Source of the DNA: Vitreoscilla sp.
GTDB taxonomy: Bacteria; Pseudomonadota; Gammaproteobacteria; Burkholderiales; Burkholderiaceae
Length of the DNA: 6,680 bases
Assembly: GCA_014378125.1 (NCBI GenBank)
Contig: JACMOG010000371.1
Location: forward strand, 1-6,680
Direction of reading: 5' to 3'
This document shows positions 5,121 through 6,680 of the stretch, piece after piece. Numbering within the stretch: position 1 is the first letter of the stretch; every line of letters begins with the position of its first letter. The notes under the pieces are model-generated. The model saw only the letters and a program-made list of their open reading frames with translations, had not been told where the DNA came from and ran no database searches. The position numbers were made by a program, and so were the translations under genes.

Positions 5121-5795
5121 TCAGGCGAAGTCGTACTTTCCGCCGCGCTCCAGCGCGCGCTGGTAGGCGGGACGGGCAAGCGCGCGGGCGAGCCAGTCCA
5201 GCAGCCGCGGCGTCTTCTCCTTGCCGAGCCCGGCGCGCTGGTTGGCGGCCTCCACCGGAAAGCTCATCTGGATGTCGGCGGCCGTCAGCTGGTCGCCGAC
5301 GAACCACGGACGCTGCGCGAGCTCGGACTCGATGAAGGCCAACTGGCGCTCCAGGTTCGGGTCGACGAAGCTCTTGAGCACCTTGTCGGCGATGCCGCGG
5401 GCGATCGGCTTGACGAAGAACGGCATCGGCGTGGACTTGATGCGCATGAAGATGAGCTTCATCAGCAACGGCGGCATGGCGCTGCCTTCGGCGAAGTGCA
5501 GCCAGTAGACGTAGCGACGGTAGTCGGCGCCGCCCTTGGGCGGGCGCAGGGCCGAGGCCTCGCCGTAGGTGTCCATCAGGTATTCGACGATCGCGCCCGA
5601 CTCGGCCACCGTGACGTCGCCGTCGGTGATGACGGGCGACTTGCCCAGCGGGTGCACCTTCAACAGCTCGGGCGGCGCGAGCATGGTCTTGGCGTCGCGC
5701 TGGTAGCGCTTGATCTCGTACGGCAGCCCGAGCTCCTCGAGCAGCCACAGGATGCGCTGCGAGCGCGAGTTGTTCAGGTGGTGGACGGTGATCAT
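5121..5795 (-). CDS. Glutathione S-transferase family protein
   Basis: A 224-residue cytosolic GST. The N-terminal thioredoxin-like domain (1 to about 78) opens MITVHHLNNSRSQRILWLLE, with S10 and S12 in the place of the catalytic Ser/Tyr; GKSPVI (51-56) has the cis-proline P54, and AESGAIVEYL (64-73) has the E65-S66 pair that holds the glutathione gamma-glutamyl group. The C-terminal helical domain includes RPWFVGDQLTAADIQMSFPV, the family's N-capping motif region, and a final LARPAYQRALERGG. It should bind glutathione and conjugate or reduce electrophiles or peroxides; the subfamily substrate is unknown. The frame also offers an ATG at 5810 that adds MKRGA, but GAGG four bases before ATG 5795 and the usual family N-terminus favour 5795. 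The gene follows the ornithine cyclodeaminase gene on the same strand after 116 bases, so it probably has its own control. Confidence 0.92.
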   Translation of the reverse strand: MITVHHLNNSRSQRILWLLEELGLPYEIKRYQRDAKTMLAPPELLKVHPLGKSPVITDGDVTVAESGAIVEYLMDTYGEASALRPPKGGADYRRYVYWLHFAEGSAMPPLLMKLIFMRIKSTPMPFFVKPIARGIADKVLKSFVDPNLERQLAFIESELAQRPWFVGDQLTAADIQMSFPVEAANQRAGLGKEKTPRLLDWLARALARPAYQRALERGGKYDFA

Positions 5796-5829
5796 GGCGC
5801 CTCGCTTCATGGAAGCGGCGGCACGATGG

Positions 5830-5847
5830 GCCCCCGCGGTTGGGGGC
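5830..5847. repeat. GC inverted repeat upstream of the GST gene
   Basis: GCCCCC (5830-5835) and GGGGGC (5842-5847) form a perfect 6-bp stem around GCGGTT. It lies 35 bases before the GST start, within the likely leader or promoter region. No T-tract follows on either strand, so a simple intrinsic terminator is unlikely. It may be a leader hairpin, a binding site or chance in GC-rich DNA. Confidence 0.4.
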
Positions 5848-5876
5848 GATTGTCACCGCGCCGTGCGGCCGAGCGC

Positions 5877-5904
5877 CACCCCGGGGCGATGCGTCGCCGG
5901 GGTG
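5877..5904 (-). terminator. Hairpin just after ornithine cyclodeaminase, possible terminator without T-tract
   Basis: CACCCCGG (5877-5884) and CCGGGGTG (5897-5904) form an 8-bp perfect, very GC-rich stem with a 12-base loop. It begins 7 bases after the stop codon of the cyclodeaminase gene on the minus strand. The place is right for a terminator, but the minus strand after it is GC-rich with no run of T, so it would have to act with a factor or only stabilise the mRNA 3' end. A competing stem GGCGA/TCGCC (5885-5889 with 5894-5898) overlaps it. Confidence 0.35.
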
Positions 5905-5911
5905 ACAGCGC

Positions 5912-6680
5912 TCAGGCGGCGGCCAGCGCCGCGCGCAGCACTTCGGGCAGGCCCGTGACCGCCGGCATGCGCAGTTCGCCGAACAGGTTCTTCGGGTCGG
6001 CCATGCCCGGCACCAGGTCGATGCTGCGGCCCAGGCCCAGCTCGGTGGCCAGGTCGCGCAGCAGGCGCAGCGCGGAGAAGTCCTCCAGCGCGAAGCCCAC
6101 CGAGTCGAACACGGTGATCTGTTCGGGCGACGTGCGCCCCGCCACCTCGCCGGCCAGCACGCGCCAGAACTCGGTGACGGCGAAGTCGGCCGGCATCTGC
6201 TGCAGGTCGCCCTCGATGCGGCTCTGAGGCTCGTACTCGACGAACACCGCGCCGGCGCGCAGCACGTCGGCGTGCAGCTCGGTCTTGCCGGGGCAGTCGC
6301 CGCCGACGCCGTTGACGTGCATGCCCGGCGCCAGCATCTCGGGCGTGATGATGGTGGCGTTGGTCTTGTCGGCGGTCACGGTGGTGACGATGTCGGCGCC
6401 GCGCACGGCCTGGGCGGCGCTCGCGCAGACGGTGGTCTCCAGGGCCGGCGCCACGGCGTTCAGGTTGGCCACCAGCTTGGCGGTGGCTTCGGGATCGACG
6501 TCGAACAGGCGCACCTCCTCGATGCCCATCAGCAGGTGGAACGCCAGTGCCTGGAACTCGCTCTGCGCGCCGTTGCCGATCACGGCCATCACGCGGCTGT
6601 CGGCGCGCGCGCAGCGGCGGGCCACCATCACCGACGTGGCGGCGGTGCGCATCGCGGTGGTGAGCGTCAGCTCGCTGAGC
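5912..6680 (-). CDS. Ornithine cyclodeaminase (N-terminus beyond the right edge)
   Basis: The visible 255 residues run from LSELTLTTAMRTAATSVM to the end at TCA 5912-5914 and match bacterial ornithine cyclodeaminase of the mu-crystallin family. Landmarks are the Rossmann NAD-binding loop VIGNGAQSEFQALAF, VTTVTADKTNATIITPEML, the diagnostic GVGGDCPGKTELHADVL, VEYEPQSRIEGDLQQMPADF, and TVFDSVGFALEDFSALR, whose Asp in FDSVG corresponds to the catalytic aspartate of the Pseudomonas putida enzyme. The reaction is NAD-dependent conversion of L-ornithine to L-proline and ammonia in the cytoplasm, the last step of an arginine-to-proline route. Family proteins are about 340-350 residues, so roughly 90-100 N-terminal residues lie outside. 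An internal ATG at 6652 is not the start, because the family sequence continues through it. The close match over the diagnostic blocks favours a true cyclodeaminase over related imine or ketimine reductases. Confidence 0.93.
   Translation of the reverse strand, partial: LSELTLTTAMRTAATSVMVARRCARADSRVMAVIGNGAQSEFQALAFHLLMGIEEVRLFDVDPEATAKLVANLNAVAPALETTVCASAAQAVRGADIVTTVTADKTNATIITPEMLAPGMHVNGVGGDCPGKTELHADVLRAGAVFVEYEPQSRIEGDLQQMPADFAVTEFWRVLAGEVAGRTSPEQITVFDSVGFALEDFSALRLLRDLATELGLGRSIDLVPGMADPKNLFGELRMPAVTGLPEVLRAALAAA

Noticed and set aside
4978..5856. 292-codon minus strand frame overlapping the GST and the YdeI-like gene
   Set aside because: It is a shifted frame of the GST gene with Arg/Ala/His-rich translation, while the in-frame GST is unmistakable.

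Overview
This is a very GC-rich window (hand counts of sample lines give about 62-80% G+C) with genes packed close together. Gene content and protein style suggest a betaproteobacterium of the Burkholderiales; that is an inference from recognised families, not from a search. The window holds nine protein genes, two of them cut by the window edges. I found no RNA gene, CRISPR array or insertion sequence, and no gene-free stretch over 300 bases.

Left part (1-2301): the last 60 residues of a glutaminase (glsA, + strand) face a type II toxin-antitoxin pair of the VapBC/FitAB kind on the minus strand, with only 3 bases between the two stop codons. The antitoxin starts at GTG, has a strong ribosome binding site and a recognisable sigma70-type promoter with repeats that look like an operator, and overlaps the toxin by 4 bases. 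Upstream of it, also on the minus strand, is a D-serine dehydratase-like PLP enzyme with its Schiff-base lysine and zinc-ligand pair intact.

Centre (2397-5101, + strand, divergent from the PLP enzyme): a compact run of four genes. The first three all encode exported proteins: a cupredoxin-like protein with amicyanin-type copper ligand spacing, a DUF3034 protein that looks like an outer-membrane beta-barrel, and a group 1 truncated haemoglobin with a signal peptide. The gaps are 26 and 20 bases, and genes two and three carry almost the same ribosome binding site. The fourth, 10 bases further on, is a YdeI/OmpD-associated family protein. A copper protein, a barrel and a globin exported together are the most interesting content here: a plausible but uncharacterised envelope system for redox or gas-ligand chemistry.

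Right part (5121-6680, minus strand): a glutathione S-transferase, converging with the YdeI-like gene, and upstream of it the larger part of an ornithine cyclodeaminase that runs off the right edge. The 116-base gap between these two holds GC-rich inverted repeats.

Three separate enzymes that release or probably release ammonia from amino acids (glutaminase, the D-serine dehydratase-like enzyme, ornithine cyclodeaminase) lie in the window, but in different transcription units, so a shared pathway is not shown.
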